Shown: positions 1 through 11,525 of the stretch, piece after piece | Numbering within the stretch: the stretch's first letter is position 1 | Layout of the letters: every line of letters begins with the position of its first letter | Source of the DNA: Phlegmacium glaucopus | Lineage: Eukaryota; Basidiomycota; Agaricomycetes; Agaricales; Cortinariaceae | Length of the DNA: 64,000 nucleotides | NCBI GenBank assembly: GCA_015039465.1 | Contig: MU130363.1 | Location: 518,850-582,849 of the forward strand | Reading direction: 5' to 3' | Program-made: the position numbers and the translations under genes | Notes under the pieces: generated by a model | What the model saw: the letters and a program-made list of their open reading frames with translations, nothing else | What the model was told of the DNA's origin: nothing | The model's database searches: none

Positions 1-1020
1 GTTTATGCAATGTCTTGTTCACATTCAAGTCTCATGCTTCACGGTTCTTTCCCTGCACTTGTACCTTACAATCTCTACGAACGATCTGACATATATAACT
101 CAATTTGTTGCACTGTGTCTTAGTCTCACAGTAATTATCCGTCAGAAATGGTGGCATAAATTGTCGTCACGAATGGGACTTCCATGACAAAGAAAGATAA
201 GTCCTTTTCGGGGCTGGAATTTGGATTGTTGTACTAGCACTAACTACGGTGTATCCAGGTAAGGTGAGGTAGTTGAAATAAAAGCCATTCTTTGGCCTCT
301 ACGTTAATGGGAAACCATAAAGAGAACAGAGGCACATATCAAGGCCAGTGCCAGTATGACAGTGTCGCAAGTGGCATATCCTCCATTTTTCGTATTGCAA
401 ATTCGTTGAAGGATGGACAGTCATACTAGGAGTAATATATTGACACGATTCGAACGTCTGTAGTGTTAAAATACTTTTTCCCTTGTCCTTCAAATAGGTC
501 ACCTGGGGTTGTGATGTCACTGATGGTGGTCCATGGGCCAGAGTTTAGTCATTCAACAACTCCAATTTAAACTCCACAACATTCTCAAATAAAACACCAC
601 ATTTACGATGAACATCGGGGGTGAAGAATGACCGATCCTGAGGTTCCTTTGGCTCGTAATGTTGACTTGTAGTACGGTGTCAGATCGTCTATAAACATCA
701 CGTGCTACTTTGTTTATAATCTCTACTTCTTTTCTTTTGCTCCTCAGTTGTCAACGTTCACTTTCCGACACTGAGGCGTACATCGTTCTATTGTTACCAT
801 ACTCATTGTATAGCTAACCTCTATCCTAGTACGATCTCTGCATCTAGGTGATATATAATAAGTTGTCAATGTTCACTTTCCGACACTGAGGCTACAATCT
901 CTGCGTCTAGATCCGAGTTCATCAGGTTATGGGCCCCGATCGGCTGTGAACTAGACCATAGATATGTATTCGGAAACAACAACTCAACAAATTTTTCCCT
1001 GTTTCATCATAGTCCATTCG
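1..1020. other. No gene recognised; 32-bp word repeated twice
   Basis: I see no convincing coding region here. A 32-bp word (positions 746-777 and 861-892, containing TTCACTTTCCGACACTGAGG) occurs twice with one mismatch, 115 bases apart. It could be part of the 5' untranslated or LTR region of the copia relic that follows, but no LTR boundary is visible. Confidence 0.4.
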
Positions 1021-1630
1021 ATCATTGAGTGTGCGATTTCTGGATCCATTTTGTGCATATATTCAGCAAAAATTGGATGCACCAACTCCTTCTGGATTAA
1101 ATGAACAGCACATCTGGGGAGGCAATCTTTTTCAGGAGAGTTTTCCTGATGACAATGAGCAGATTACCCTTGTTGGCCAACAGGCAGTTGGAACTAGCAT
1201 GCAGTCATCCCAGGCATGTATTATTGCCTCTGATTCTGATAATTTATTTTACCCCACTACGAGTGGACATTCTTCCATTCCTTTTATTCTTCCTGATGTC
1301 CCTTATCGACCTGTTCTGAATTCAAATTACACATACAATCAACTTTCCCCTCATTTTTCATATATTCCAATCAATAGAGATCACTTATCTGAACCACCAA
1401 TCACACATCCTTTGCATAATCTTCCATTCATTTCTCAATATTCATCTTACAATAATCCTGGTTTTTCGGTACAACCAAAACAATATAAACATCCACCATT
1501 GGTTAATCCACCATTTTTCCAACCACCTTTAACCACCAATCCAATTCCTTCATTCAACCCCATATCAATTCAACTCTCACATTCAGCAACTTCTTAACAA
1601 CAACCGTATAATTCACACATCCAGCATCCC

Positions 1631-3115
1631 ATGATTAATTCCTTACCAAATACACTTCCAAGTTCTGGTCCAATTCAATATGTCTATTGCATTTCTCTGC
1701 CTACTGTTCCTCTGCCTTCTTTAGTCCCCTCTATTAAAACTTTGCCTAGTGTAGCACATATTCTTCTTCTTACAAACAAGTTCAATTTCTTTGCATGGGA
1801 CAATGCTGTTACTTTGCTGTTACAGGCCAATGGGTTGATTGGCCACATTCTGGACCCTTCGGAAATTCCTGATCCATCTCATCCAGACTGCATACCTGCC
1901 CTGCTACCTGCCCTACCTGTCTCTCCCACTCCAGCCGATTTATCCATGTTAACATGCTGGTGGGATGACAATAACACTGCTCAGCATGTCCTTACTTCAT
2001 GGATTGGTGCTGTCCCTCGAGGCTTACTCCCTTCACCGAACCTTGTTGCATGGACTGCACTTGTTATATATCAAACACTTCTCTGTTATTATGGAACCTG
2101 CAACTTTGCAGATTGTGCCAAACTCCTGCACTCTCTGAGTAGTGTTGCTTGCATCCCAGGTTGCATCCAGGAATATGTCTCAAAATGGTGTACAGGTATT
2201 TCCCATCTTCAATCTGCCAAATTTCCTTTCAGCATCAATCTTTGTGTTAGTCAGTTCATACACGGTCTACCTCATGTTCCTGCTTTCAATACGCTACGTG
2301 CTGATTTACCCAACCGCATTGCTGCTGCTGGCAACTAGGACTACGGTGCTTTCATCATCATCACTGAGAATGTTCTCGAGCTTGAGACAATCTTTCATTC
2401 TGTTAATCATATTCCTCACTCTACTTGCCCGTTGCCTGCAAATCAAACCACACTCTCTCCTCCTCAAAAGATCATGCCTAACAGCATCATGCCTGTTCCC
2501 AATGCTGTTTCTGATCAGACTCCTGTTCCTGTCCAGACTTGCAGCAACTGTGAAAAAACTGGTCATTCGGTTCCTACCTGTTTTAGTCCTGGTGGTGGTA
2601 TGGAAGGGCAACGTGGAGCGTACAAAAGGGATAAAGGAAGATTTGTGGCGATGCTGTTGGTGAATTTGGACAACTCGTATAATTTACCTGAGGATTCCAC
2701 ATCATGCGAGCATGAATCCCAGCCTATTTCTCCCACTCTTGACACACTTAATGATCAGCTTTTATTACCTTCGTTCACCAATTTAACTGTATCCTCAGTT
2801 ACTGCTTCCAATGAAAATATCCACCATGATCTCTACCCCATGTGTGATCGCTCTAAGATCCCTCCTTTTGCTGCTGTTTCCTCATCAGATGTGCCTCGTC
2901 TTGCTTTTCTTTTATTGGGCAAGTGCTTCAACTCATGTCTTGACTCTGACTGCATGGATTACATTATTAGAGATCAGACTCTTTTTCATACATATGATAC
3001 CTCGGGAGCTGTTGACATTGGTACCGCAAACTGTGGGTCTCTCTCAGCCTTGGCTTCAGGAGATGTTACATTTCACGTTCCTTACAAAAGTCATTTTGCA
3101 TTCTTTACTCTCTGA
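1631..3115 (+). pseudogene. copia gag with zinc knuckle and degenerate protease
   Basis: The first part resembles copia gag: a segment around KFNFFAWDNAVTLLLQANG matches the start of gag domains (short hydrophobic stretch, F-x-x-W). Further on, CSNCEKTGHSVPTC near base 2540 is a C-x2-C-x4-H-x4-C zinc knuckle, which binds RNA in this family. Around base 2940 the peptide LDSDCMDYIIRD stands where copia proteases have the catalytic D-S/T-G. The Gly is replaced by Asp, a change that G-to-A mutation explains, so the protease is probably inactive. An in-frame TAG at 2336-2338 separates gag from the knuckle region. Confidence 0.7.
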
Positions 3116-3313
3116 GGATGTCTTCATGCTCCAGAGGTGACAATAAACTTATTATTTGTTGGTGTGATGAATGAGCATGGAATCATAATCACTTTCCATC
3201 CCAATTCTCCTACTACGCTATCATTCCCTCATAATGATCCAGTTTTACCAAATTTTTCTTTTTCGGCAACTGTCATACAACATCTATCTTTTCTCCACCT
3301 TGATTTTGTTTGA

Positions 3314-3460
3314 CCCTCTGAATCCTCTCACATTCCTCCTGTTTTTTTGGCCTTTACATTCCCCAAGATAAAACTTACCTCTACACTTTGGCATCGCCAA
3401 TTTGGACATCTTGGTATAGAAGCCACTAGGGATGCTCTCACAAAGCAGTATGTTGAAGGG
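3314..3460 (+). pseudogene. copia GAG-pre-integrase fragment
   Basis: The translation contains STLWHRQFGHLGIEATRDAL, a very typical GAG-pre-integrase motif (L-W-H-x2-x-G-H). It is in frame with the gag and protease upstream, separated by TGA codons at 3113-3115 and 3311-3313. The domain is cut off after about 40 residues; the catalytic integrase core is missing. It abuts the minus-strand kinase relic, so a deletion or insertion junction lies near 3455-3460. Confidence 0.75.
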
Positions 3461-4374
3461 GGCCTAAAATCATTGAGCACAACAAAAAGGCGCTGGACAG
3501 ATTGTGGAAAACTTGTTGGATTGGAGTCCCTAAGCAGGGTTGAGCGAATGAGTGCAGCACATCGGCCGAGATGGTCAGCCCCGTTGTTGAATAAAATCTG
3601 GCCAACCTTTTTAACGACCTTGACACGGTCTTGCACAGTAACATCCCAAATATTGCTAGGCTTATAATGGCAGTATAGAAACCAGAAATGCCCACCCACC
3701 AGAGGGATTCAAGGTCGTGCAAAGGGTTGTGCAAAAATGCCGAATCAGGATGGTATATATATTCAGAAACTTCCACTTCTACTGCTATGAAATGATAGGT
3801 ACAGTGGAAAATCAAAAGACAAACTAAATATTCGGCGAAGGCAACTTACTGTGTGGACATTGTTTGAAGCAGTAGTTCCATACTGCTTGGCAAATTCTAG
3901 GTCATTCAATTTTGCGTGTCCATTGTAAATGATGGTATTTCTGGGGCTGATATCTTGGTGCACGTATCCCTTCTTTGTCATGAAGGCTAGAGCTAAGTGA
4001 AAAGTTGGTATTAGAAGCACACACTACAAGATAAAAATAACATTACCTTTAAGGACATCCTGCATAGCCTGCATAATGAGAGGTAGTTTGATCTGGCGCA
4101 GACAACTCAAATTATGGAGGGACTCCCCTCTTTCCTTGAAAATGATTCGATGATGGGCCTTTGGGCCATATACACGAGGTGAACATTTTAGGTTGAGGTT
4201 GAGGGTCACGTCAGGCGAAGTAAGCAAGGAGGCTGGGTGAGAATTAGGGTCCAATAAAAGCTCAAATATAGAGGCCTTGTGGATACGGTTGTCTTGGGCG
4301 ATATTTTTTGTGCCATGGTCAGCAATAGCGACATTGACCATCTTTGCTGCAAGCCAATTGACTATACCATGCAA
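3455..4374 (-). pseudogene. FunK1-type fungal protein kinase, C-terminal relic
   Basis: Read on the minus strand, GYVHQDISPRNTIIY (near 3950) is a kinase catalytic loop with the proton-acceptor Asp, and KLNDLEFAK follows where the DFG-like metal-binding Asp is expected. Further on, HNPLHDLESLWW (near 3710) is a hallmark of the FunK1 kinases expanded in agaricomycetes. A plausible intron (GTAATG...CACTTAG) lies around 3997-4050. A second junction near 3790-3855 has a good donor (GTAAGT) but no clean in-phase acceptor, and another frame change is needed near 3690. The N-terminal lobe with its ATP-binding loop is not seen; upstream lies a solo LTR from 4474. I regard this as a truncated, frame-damaged copy. 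Confidence 0.7.
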
Positions 4375-4473
4375 TTCCTTCTTCTTTTTGATTGAATTGT
4401 CATCAGTGCTAATTAATTTGAGAATAAGTTGGGGAGGTACATCATCGAGATCATTTTTCCTATTATTCTTCTG

Positions 4474-5046
4474 TGTTACATTCCGTCATACATTACTCTG
4501 GTCCAGCTCCATCAGAGTTGTCTCCGGTAGTCCATACTCCATACAGTGCTTTCCCTCACATCCTGAACTACTCCTTCTACGTTCAACTCCAAGACCTCTC
4601 CATGTCATTCCGGCTTCTCCGTCTATACTCCGCACTCTTTACCACTTCTTTGCCACTACCACTATTTCTTTGTCATCATGTTCCCACTATCAGTCAGCAC
4701 ACCAGCTATGGATTATTCACCTCAAGAATGCAGGACCTTTCGGGAGCAGAATGCAGCACATTATATTTATACTTTATATTTCGGTTGCAATTCCTTTTAT
4801 TATTTAAGTACTCGAACTTGTATGTTTTCCCTCAGTTCGAATATCAACATAGTTTCCTCCTCCTTGTCTTCCTCTAAGTTACTGCAACTTCTGGTTCCAC
4901 TCCGTTCTGTTCTTACTCTGAAATTAGGACACAAAGGTTTAGGGTAGCACAGCATATACGCTGAGGCTATAGTCCTTTCCTGTTCCGTGGTTCCATTCCG
5001 ATCAAACTCTGTCCGATACTCTGGAATAGAGTTCTCAAACTTAACA
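4474..5046 (+). mobile_element. Solo LTR, family A copy 1 (5-bp TSD TTCTG)
   Basis: The element starts TGTTACATTCC and ends ...ACTTAACA, giving TGTTA/TAACA inverted termini typical of LTRs. It is flanked by the perfect 5-bp duplication TTCTG (4469-4473 and 5047-5051). At 573 bp it lacks part of the interior found in the 994-bp copy at 6569. No internal retrotransposon sequence is attached, so it is a solo LTR left by LTR-LTR recombination. Confidence 0.88.
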
Positions 5047-5089
5047 TTCTGGTATTCTTCTATATATGCAATATTAAACCAGTTATATT

Positions 5090-5649
5090 TAGTGTTTGGA
5101 AGTCCGGTCCAGTCCGGTTTTTTGGTATTTTTGGACAGGACCGGGACTGCAACCGGTCCACTAAGCTTCTAGAAGGTCAAAAGACCAGACTGGACCAATT
5201 ATGACCGGTCCACATCGGTTTTTTGCAGTCCTGGTCCAGTCCTGGTCCAAGACTGTCCAGGACCGGACTTTTGACAAATACCGGTCATATTTTTATATAT
5301 AACATCAAACAAATATGTAGATGTCATCTATACCCCTAGAATAAGCCCAAGGACGTTAAATTCCGTTGGGAATTGACAATTTTATGGTGATATTATTTGT
5401 TTCCTACTATTTTGTGTACATTTTTACTGTTTATATTTTTTTCTCAGTGAATATTTGACCAATAAATGCGGTCTTTATCTTGTTTTAAAGGGAAAAATAG
5501 GGGCTACAAAACTATTGGTTTAGACCGGTCTTTTTCCAGTCTTTGCTTCTCAAAAACCAAAAAACCGGACTGCTGGTCCAGTCTTTTGCAGTCTGGTCCG
5601 GTCTTTTTCCAGTCTTTTTCCAGTCCTGCAACTGGACTTCCAAACACTA
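5090..5649. mobile_element. hAT-like MITE with GTCCGGTC words (8-bp TSD GTTATATT)
   Basis: Terminal inverted repeats are TAGTGTTTGGAAGTCCGG (left) and its near-perfect complement ending ...CCAAACACTA (right). The element is flanked by the 8-bp direct repeat GTTATATT at 5082-5089 and 5650-5657. An 8-bp TSD with TAGNG ends fits the hAT superfamily. The interior is non-coding, and both ends are crowded with short GTCC(G/A)GTC-type words that could be transposase binding sites (inference). Confidence 0.85.
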
Positions 5650-6568
5650 GTTATATTCACCCTTGTCCCGAGAAGAATGACCACATAATGCATGATGATT
5701 GAGAAGTGTGAATTGAATGACTGCTGTTGAGCTGACTGCAACCATCGGGTCGGCTTCTGATGTTTGTTTTGGATATAGGAGCGATGTCAGGACAGGTGCC
5801 TAAGTCCAATGTAGGAGAGTGTGAATGCCAGTAAATGCTCCACTTCAAACTAGTGATGTGCCAGTGCTGGCTTGGCACTGGCATTAAAAAAAATGACCTA
5901 GGGCCGATTTTTTAAGGCTACAGTTGCAGACAAACAAAACATGACAATTTTGATATCTCACGATCGGGAAAGTCTTTGGACAAATTGACTTCAAATTTGG
6001 ATTCAGCGGGTTGAAATAGGTCAAAGGAAGTCAAAGGACATGTCTCTTAAGTTTCTCCCACAACCCTTTAAGGGTGGCCAAATTTTTTGGACCAAAAGCA
6101 AAGGGAACATCAGGCTCCTAAAACCAGTGCGCTTGTATTGCTTGAAGGAGCTTCATCTCAAAGCGGTGTTATATCAGTGTACAAACATAATACAAATATT
6201 TGACAAATAAACAAACCTTAGGGCTCCAACTCGTGATAGAGCGAGTTGGAGTTAGGGCTGTGCACCGCCCATATTACGGGTACAGCCATCATTTTACAGG
6301 CCGTAATGGCTGCCAAGTCTCGACGGCCGTCCCGTATTTCCTCATCCTAAATCCTTGACGGTACGGTACGGGTCAAAAATGGCCGTAAATGGGTATTTTC
6401 CTTCTCATACAATTTGCCAGGATTTGCCTCAAATAATGAGTCTGAGTCAAATCATCATAAAATATATTACTGTTGGTTAGTTTTGAATGTTTTTGAGAAA
6501 TCATCTCAGACTTGTATTTCCCAGTCAGTTTGGCCCTTTGGCTTTGTGTTGAAGGTACATATGCTTCT

Positions 6569-7562
6569 TGTTACATTCCGTCATACGTTACTCCGGTCCG
6601 ACTCCGTCGGAGTTGTCTCCGGTAGTCCGTACTCCGTTCCAGTACTTTCCCTTGCCTCCGGATTTACTCCTTCTATGTCCAACTCCGAGACTTCTCCATA
6701 TCATTCCGGCTCTTCCGACGTTACTCCAAACTCATTTCCACATCTTCGTCACAACCACTATTTCTTTGTCATCACTTTCCCACCATCAGTCAGCACACCA
6801 GCTATGGATTATTCACCCCAAGAATGCAGGACCTTCCGGGAGCAGAACGCAGCATTTATATTTATATTTTATATTCCGGATGCTATTCCTTTTATATTTA
6901 AGTACTCGAAACTTGTATGTTTTCCTCAGTTCGAATATCGACTTAGTTTCCCACTCTTGGTCTTCCTCTAAGTTCTTTGCAACTTCCGGTTCCGCTCAGC
7001 TCCGTCTTACTCCGAAATCTAGTGTTATGAACGCTTCTTTTTCTTTTTCTTATCTCCACCGACCACATGCTTGTTTCACCCATATGCACCTTACACATTT
7101 CTTTCATCTCCGCTACCACATGTTTTCCTCTTTCTTTTCATCATATGCTCGTTTCACCTATTTATACTTACACAACATGCTTCACATGCGGACGCCTTAC
7201 CTTATGCACGACTCTCTCCATTAGTATAAATACCGTATTTACTCTCTTGTATTACCTTAGCTAATTCTTGAGACTCTAACCTCAGTTACTTTGCTCTTGA
7301 CATCCTCAAACTCTTAAGACGCTGCCTCGAGACTCATCTCTTGGTATTCTTCTGAGCTCAACGAACGAACGAACGAACTCTTATACGACTGTTTACGGCC
7401 AGAAGCCTCTGAGCCGTTCAAAGTTGTAACATCTAGGACACAAAGGTTCTGGGTAGCACAGCACATAAGCTGAGGCTAAGTCCTATCCTTTCCGTGACTC
7501 CGTTCCGTGACTCCATCCGTTACTCCGTCCGAAACTCCGGAACAGAGTTCTTGAACTTAACA
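6569..7562 (+). mobile_element. Solo LTR, family A copy 2, longest form (TSD CTTCT)
   Basis: TGTTACATTCC start, CTTAACA end, perfect 5-bp TSD CTTCT at 6564-6568 and 7563-7567. At 994 bp this is the longest copy in the window. It contains a GAACGAACGAACGAAC run near 7360 and many ACTCCG/TTCCG words. It lies inside the hAT-like element 6253-8731 and so is younger than it. Confidence 0.9.
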
Positions 7563-8075
7563 CTTCTATTATATCTATGTATGTAAAAAATGATTAAATA
7601 CACAGCGGAGAGAACTTTGCCAGCATTTGGCCAGCGTCACAAGTCGCAAAAGGTGGTGTTTGAAAATTAATGTCACATCAGTCACGTTCCAAGGCCAGCT
7701 GATTCACTTGCGTACTTCAAAGTTCAAACTCCGCTCACCTCATTTAAATTCTCCATCGAACAGGCTAGAGCCAATCCTAGCCATAAAATTTTGTACAGAG
7801 CTCGTTTTCTATAGATATAAGAACTATAAATATCAGAAATTTCCAGAAATTGTAGTCCATAGAAATATTTTCAACAAAAGAATTTACAGCCATAGATAGA
7901 TGTTGTAAGTACCTATTCTGAGGGTACCAAGTCCAAGGGAACAAGGCCCAATACTCAGTTTTCAAACGCCAGCAAAAATTTCCCAGACAACGGCCGTATG
8001 ACGGCCGTCAACGGTGCTTCACCCACGGGTTCAACGGTATATACCCATAAATTCGCCGGCCTGTTTTTGGGGAGG
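7563..8075. other. Interior of the hAT-like element; no gene seen
   Basis: This stretch between the two inserted LTRs is the body of the non-autonomous element. It has no recognisable coding capacity; its right part carries the GACGGCCGT/ACGGCCGT words typical of the family's subterminal region. Confidence 0.5.
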
Positions 8076-8646
8076 TGTTAAGTTTAAAACAAGGAAGTCA
8101 CGTCGGAGCTACTCCAGAACAGAACCGGAACAGTAAGCGGAAAGGACGTTGGCCTCAGCGTGTGTGCTGTGCCGCCCAGCTCCTAAGGTGTCCTGATTTC
8201 GGAACGGAAGAAGAAGTAATAAGACGGAAGACCTCAGTGACTTAGAGGACAAACAAGAGGAGGAAACAAAGTTGATATTTGAACTGCGGGAAAACATACA
8301 AGTTCGAGTACTTTAAATATAAAAGGAATAGCAACCAAAATATAGAATATAAATATAAGTGCTGCGTTCTGCTCCCGGAAAAGGTCCTGCATTCTTGGGT
8401 GAATAATCCATGGCTGGTGTGCTGACTGATAGTGGGAAAGTGATGACAAAGGAATAGTTGTTATGACGAAGGTGTGGTAAGGTGTTTGGGATATCGTCGG
8501 AAGAGTCAGAGTGATATGGAGAAGTCTCGGAGTCGGACGTAGGAGGAGTAGAGTCGGAGACAAGGGAAAGTACTGGAATGGAGTACGGACTACCGGAAAC
8601 AACTCTGTTGGAGTCGGACCGGAGTAACGTGTGACGGAATGTAACA
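8076..8646 (-). mobile_element. Solo LTR, family A copy 3, minus orientation (TSD GGAGG)
   Basis: On the minus strand the LTR begins TGTTACATTCC (at 8646) and ends CTTAACA (at 8076). It is bounded by perfect GGAGG duplications at 8071-8075 and 8647-8651. It is 571 bp, close to copies 1 and 4, and has the opposite orientation to copy 2 in the same host element. Confidence 0.9.
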
Positions 8647-9079
8647 GGAGGAAAAGGCTCCAACGGGACGGGTAATTACCCGTTGAACCCGCCCGTAAAC
8701 CCGTAGTTTATGGTGACGGTGCACAGCCCTAGTTGGAGTCTGTTGGAGCTCATTAGATGGATTTGCCTTTGTTTACATTTTGATGAAAAGATATGATAAG
8801 ATAACAGACACTTTCGGATGAAGCTCCTTCGAGCAATACAAGCGCACTGGTTTTAGAAGCCTGATATTTTTGGTGATAAATATAGTGTACACAACTTGAA
8901 CTATGGTTAAAATGTATATCTGAGGCTTAGCACACAAGTAGGACCACAGGTGACCCATTTTGGTGATCCTAAATCGGCTCAGCAGCCCAGAGCCGCTCAG
9001 GGCAGCTCTGGGTCATTACAATCGGCTCAGGTGCCTGAGCCGGGCCGTGGACGAGCCGGGCCGAGCCGTGGCAACACTA

Positions 9080-9647
9080 GATGTACGCATTTAACCTAGT
9101 TAGGTAGTATTTATCGTGGTACGTAATAGATATTCTTCACTCCTGTCAGGGTGAGCTGAGGCTGAGCTCAGGATATACTACATACATTGAGGTTTTGCTG
9201 AAAAATACAGTTACACCTTTTGGTACTAGATAGGCTGGGTACGTCTCCATCATGTGTCTTGGTTCTTAGTTTACTTGCTGCACGTTATGTCAGAAAATAG
9301 AAAAGTACATGCAACTCACCACAGAGCCAAAACATTGGTACAACTTGAAGGCAGTGTTAGACGGATCATCGCGTTTCCGTAAGGACCGTTACTAACAGTT
9401 AATAACATTGATATACCTAGTGTTACCCTTACAACTCGAAGTTTGATATGAAAATCCTGCCAGTGCCTGGTGCAGGGACAATAAAGAAGATCGCCGATAA
9501 ATTTTCCATACTGAAAGACTTTGATCGGTGCTAATGTGGCGTTGAATGGCCTATGTAGAGTAGATCTGTATCACGGACCCATCTTCAAGTTTCCTTTTAT
9601 AAAAGCTGAGCACTGGACGAGCATGGGCATTGTACGCTGCACTTGTT
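9080..9647. other. Intergenic, upstream of the 7-TM gene
   Basis: No coding region or repeat recognised. It presumably includes the promoter of the gene starting at 9648, but no specific element can be assigned from sequence alone. Confidence 0.4.
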
Positions 9648-10888
9648 ATGTCCCTTGACCCTTCGTGGCGACCTGCTGAAGATGAGCAAACTATTCTCAA
9701 AGAACGAACCTGGCTTGGAGGAATGATCCTGGCAGCTATGGCCTATGGGATTGTCCTTGCCATATCCATTCTTTCCCTCAACCAGCTTATCAGGACCACA
9801 ACAAAGTATAACTACATCCAAAGGCGGTTTTTCATAGTCTACGTCACATTGATGTTCATCCTCGGGACGTTATTCATAGCCGCCATCGCCAGAGTGACGC
9901 AACTTGGCTATATTGATTATCGTTTGTTTCCAGGAGGGCCAGGTCTATATATTTTTCATCCAACGAGGCATAGTGTGCTAAATAATGTATAGCGGCCTTC
10001 CAGGAACAAATGTTCTTTATTCCAGTCAATCAAATCGCTACTGTCTCATATGTGGTTGGTAACTGGCTAGCTGACGGGATGGTAGTGCGTATCCATTCAC
10101 TTCCACACAGATTATCCTCAATCACTCACCAAGTCGACAGATTTACCGTTATATGATCATTTACAAGAGCTCTTGTCAACTCCCGTTTTGCGTTGTCATG
10201 ACAATTCCTGTCCTTGCGTACATGGCTTCTGTCTGTACGTCCAACCCCAGTTATGTCTGGGAGAGTTTCACCATGTTTGACTTACATATGTACCTATTAG
10301 CGCTCAGTATAGTATGGTTTATTCAGGTATCATCACCAGGTTCTTCACCATGGAGCAGTAGCAGCACTATCAATTTCACTGTGCCGTACTTCTGGATGTC
10401 GCTCTCCTTCAATATTTCGATGACGATAGCAATCTGCGCCCGGCTCTTCTATTTTAGGTGTCGGATCAGTAGAATTCTAGGATCAAATTACGGTATGGAG
10501 TATACAAGTGTGGCTGCCATAATCGTGGAATCCTCTTTCCTGTGTTCAGTGTTTACATTGCTTTTCTTAATTCCGTTTGCGCTCAATCATCCTATCCAAA
10601 ATGTATTCATTCAACTCATAGGAGAAGTACAGGTAAGTATCGCGGATTTCTGAGTCAATTATCACAAAAAACCGATACTCTCATATTTAGATCATCGCTC
10701 CCCTTCTTATCACTTACCGTGTAGCAAATGGTGCTGCTTGGGTCAGCAGGACCTCAGCAGACATTTTTCGTGTAAAAGAGACCCAGCCTTCAGGAGCTCG
10801 GGTTCAAGCTGATTTCTCGGGTCCCTACACTGATCGCGAAAGGCCACCAAATCCTTTTATCCTGGATCGCAAATCAGATATTCCATGA
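9648..10888 (+). CDS. Seven-helix integral membrane protein (agaricomycete 7-TM family)
   Basis: Four exons (9648-9942, 9993-10081, 10141-10632, 10691-10888) join in frame to 357 residues, ending TGA at 10886-10888. I chose the ATG at 9648 because it gives the N-terminus MSLDPSWRPAEDEQ, which as I recall is usual for this family; an upstream TTG frame is unlikely. The protein has about seven hydrophobic segments, a conserved-looking RLFPGGP stretch after helix 2, and a last exon beginning IIAPLLITYRVANG, both common in these proteins. Their function is unknown (possibly receptor-like); they are plasma-membrane candidates by topology. Introns are 50, 59 and 58 bases with GT-AG ends. No damage is visible. 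Confidence 0.8.
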
Positions 10889-11525
10889 CCAGTTTTTTGA
10901 ATAACTTTACAACACTTCAACATCTGATAAATTGGCTTGACTATCATGTATATTGTTATATGGATTGAGTGTTACTTTGGTAATATCGTTGAGGAAGCGA
11001 ACCCCAGAACAATACCAAGCACAGGACGCTACAGGTTGTTCTAAGGGAGCCGTAGCATGTTGCTGATATTCAATGTTGAAGTATTTTGTGAATATCTTTG
11101 CTTCGATTCGGTTTTTGGAAAAATAAGAGTGCTTAGCACGTATGAGAGAACTTGGATTTAGATATGAAATTCTGTACTGGAACGAGCTCAATGAAAGATC
11201 AACTACGGTGATTATAATATCCATAACTTGCAGATGTCGATGATTTCGTGGAAGGTGCGACAGTAGTGACATGATATATAGAGCAATAGTAACGCAGTCT
11301 CGAAATATAGACTAAATATATTGTAAGTTGTTCCGTTCTCCCAATCATCCTCTCTAAGCGTTTTGCGCATTTCATGATCTGGTATATCCATTTGATAATT
11401 TAAATCTACATCGTTCATAGTATGCATAGAGGTTCATCCATACCTCCCTATATTTTAAGACGAAATACATGATCAGTCACAGTTATTTTCCATCAGAGAA
11501 GCAACTGACCATCCAGAATAAAACA
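10889..11525. other. Intergenic, nothing recognised
   Basis: Short open frames exist on the minus strand but show no domain, codon structure or splice pattern that I can support. Confidence 0.4.

Larger units (their letters stand above)
1025..3460 (+). mobile_element. Ty1/copia-type retrotransposon relic (gag to pre-integrase)
   Basis: Four open stretches (1025-1597, 1631-2338, 2432-3115, 3347-3460) lie in the same reading frame. Together they carry, in order, a Pro-rich leader, a copia-like gag, a CCHC zinc knuckle, a degenerate aspartic protease and the start of a GAG-pre-integrase domain. Integrase, reverse transcriptase and RNase H are absent: the element stops abruptly near 3460, where a kinase relic begins on the other strand. 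No LTRs or TSD were recognised. The frame is interrupted only by stops at 1595-1597 (TAA), 2336-2338 (TAG), 3113-3115 (TGA) and 3311-3313 (TGA), with no frameshift needed. Confidence 0.75.
6253..8731. mobile_element. hAT-like non-autonomous element, family G copy 1 (8-bp TSD GTTGGAGT)
   Basis: Ends are TAGGGCTGTGCACCG and the complement CGGTGCACAGCCCTA, flanked by perfect 8-bp repeats GTTGGAGT (6245-6252 and 8732-8739). Subterminal DNA is full of ACGGCCGT and TACGGG words. Two solo LTRs (6569-7562 and 8076-8646) were inserted into it; without them and their duplications it is about 0.9 kb. I find no transposase. A second member of the family forms the outermost shell at 53207-62628. Confidence 0.85.
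5851..9079. mobile_element. Possible outer hAT-like or foldback element
   Basis: The left end TAGTGATGTGCCA at 5851 roughly mirrors the right end ...TGGCAACACTA at 9079. About 50 bp inside, the arms share a longer inverted repeat (ATCAGGCTCCTAAAACCAG near 6110 against its complement near 8860). The right arm is rich in GAGCCGGGCC words. Flanking bases do not form a target duplication, so either the TSD decayed or the two ends belong to different elements. It would enclose the hAT-like element at 6253-8731. Confidence 0.35.

Noticed and set aside
4473..7224. ORFs repeated at 4473-4947, 6414-7224, 8234-8663 and 23894-24303
   Set aside because: They are translations of the solo LTR family in different frames; similarity between them reflects the repeat, not a protein family.
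5851..9079. Confident hAT call for the outer 3.2-kb pair of ends
   Set aside because: No matching flanking duplication (CTTCAAAC versus GATGTACG), so it is kept only as a low-confidence feature.
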